Positions 63,098 through 64,000 of a stretch of 64,000 nt of DNA are shown one piece after another. Made by a program: the position numbers and the translations under genes. The notes beneath the pieces were generated by a model that searched no databases, had not been told where the DNA came from, and worked only from the letters and a program-made list of their open reading frames with translations. Source of the stretch: Chryseobacterium sp. GVT01B (GTDB taxonomy: Bacteria; Bacteroidota; Bacteroidia; Flavobacteriales; Weeksellaceae); contig NZ_JAHXYI010000004.1 of NCBI RefSeq assembly GCF_019970045.1, positions 62,001 to 126,000 on the forward strand, in the 5' to 3' direction. How positions within the stretch are numbered: position 1 is the stretch's first letter; each line of letters begins with the position of its first letter.

Positions 63098-64000
63098 ATG
63101 AAGAAATTAACTACAAGTGTTTTAGCGATCGCTCTAACTGCTTCCTTTGGAGTAGTGAGTGCGCAAAATACGCAAGGTGATACTTTAAAAGTTACTGACC
63201 TCCGTGAGGTTGTTGTTACGGGTGCTCTCGGTCTTAAGAAGAGACAGGATGCGATTGTTACGAGTAATAAAGTTATTGATACTAAGGAACTTAATCAAGC
63301 GGTGAACCCTAACGCAGCTCAGGCTTTGACAGGTAAAGTACCAGGTTTACAGATTAATACAACGAGTAACTCTGTTAATAGTCAGGCAAAAGTAACTATT
63401 AGAGGTCCGAGATCTATTTCAGGTAATAATGAAGCATTGATTGTTATTGATGGTGCAATATCTACATTGAGTATTTTTCAGCAGTTACCACCCGAAGTAG
63501 TTGAAAGTGTAAACGTTATTAAAGGTCAGCAAGGATCGGCTTTGTATGGAGAGAAAGGAAGTAATGGGGTTATTGTGGTGACAACTAAAAAAGGTTCCAA
63601 ATCTGAAAAAATACAATTTACCTTAACATCTTCTATAGATGTATCTACAATTTACAAAACTCCAATCCGTCAGCAGCTTTATGGACAAGGTTGGACTGGT
63701 GAGCCTACTGACTTCAGTGATGTAGAATATGGAGGAACAAACTGGGTGCCTTACGAAAACGGAAGCTGGGGACCTGCTTATAATGACCCTCAAATTGGAG
63801 GACAGTCATTAATTGCTGGTTTGCCACAAGCTGACGGAAGTTTGATTTATAGCCCATATGCTCCTAGAAAAAATAACGCTGATAAGTTTTTTAGAAATGG
63901 AGTTTTGATTCAAAATGGTATTTCAATGAATGTTGGAGGAAGAGACTCTTACTCTTTCTTGTCATTTAACAGGGTTGAAAATGATTTTATGATCAAAGGA
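63098..64000 (+). CDS. SusC/RagA-type TonB-linked outer-membrane protein (partial)
   Basis: The ATG at 63098 opens a frame with no stop before the window end (301 codons visible). It has a signal peptide (MKKLTTSVLAIALTASFGVVSAQ), a TonB-box-like LREVVVTGALGLKKRQ and a plug domain with the SusC signature GKVPGLQIN, KVTIRGPRSIS and VNVIKGQQGSALYGEKGSNGVIVVTTKKG. There is no N-terminal carboxypeptidase-like domain. SusC proteins form the outer-membrane channel for glycans or peptides with a SusD lipoprotein, which would lie beyond the window. The gap before it (62874-63097) is very AT-rich with nothing else recognised. Confidence 0.93.
   Translation, partial: MKKLTTSVLAIALTASFGVVSAQNTQGDTLKVTDLREVVVTGALGLKKRQDAIVTSNKVIDTKELNQAVNPNAAQALTGKVPGLQINTTSNSVNSQAKVTIRGPRSISGNNEALIVIDGAISTLSIFQQLPPEVVESVNVIKGQQGSALYGEKGSNGVIVVTTKKGSKSEKIQFTLTSSIDVSTIYKTPIRQQLYGQGWTGEPTDFSDVEYGGTNWVPYENGSWGPAYNDPQIGGQSLIAGLPQADGSLIYSPYAPRKNNADKFFRNGVLIQNGISMNVGGRDSYSFLSFNRVENDFMIKG

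Overview
The window looks like chromosomal DNA of a Bacteroidota species of the class Flavobacteriia, most likely Chryseobacterium or a close relative. The evidence is AT-rich DNA, TAnnTTTG-type -7 promoter elements, several secreted proteins with type IX secretion (T9SS) C-terminal sorting domains, a SusC/RagA-type receptor, and a set of Weeksellaceae-typical DUF proteins. No rRNA, tRNA, CRISPR array or intact insertion sequence was recognised.

Layout. 0-10.5 kb: end of a TlpA-like thioredoxin gene, purine nucleoside phosphorylase, lpxK, truA, a Crp-like regulator, an alpha/beta hydrolase, an MsbA-like ABC exporter, and a translationally coupled hydrolase / ECF sigma factor / membrane protein / methyltransferase operon preceded by an ECF-type promoter. 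10.5-17.5 kb: an MHS-family transporter, outer-membrane proteins, a T9SS cargo protein, and ribB behind an FMN riboswitch. 19.2-19.7 kb: an intergenic region with seven perfect DnaA boxes and an AT-rich stretch, a strong candidate for the chromosomal replication origin. 19.7-38.9 kb: a long run of minus-strand accessory genes, including small enzymes, SMI1/KNR4 and DUF5071 proteins, lipoproteins, kelch and LRR proteins, two HExxH proteins, and a PIN-like domain fused to a sigma-region-4-like helix-turn-helix. Two genes here carry homopolymer frameshifts, and there is a gene remnant and a small family of hairpin repeats.

39-45.2 kb: groES-groEL, then a DUF2490 / CitMHS / SDF symporter / TerC cluster that diverges from a LytS-LytTR two-component system (45.3-47.2 kb), which may control it. 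47.2-47.7 kb: two tandem, previously uncalled 44-45-residue peptides with double-glycine leaders. 48-55 kb: M1 peptidase, HupE/UreJ-like protein, large T9SS-exported subtilase and a DUF6702 protein. 55-64 kb: AcpH-like phosphodiesterase, a 90-bp tandem repeat array carrying DnaA-box sequences, radA, a YceI protein, pyrG, yidC, rnhB, and the start of a SusC-like receptor cut by the window end.

The observations most worth following are the oriC candidate, the twin GG-leader peptides, and the PIN-HTH plus HExxH gene pair. All functional calls are from reading the sequence; no database search was run.
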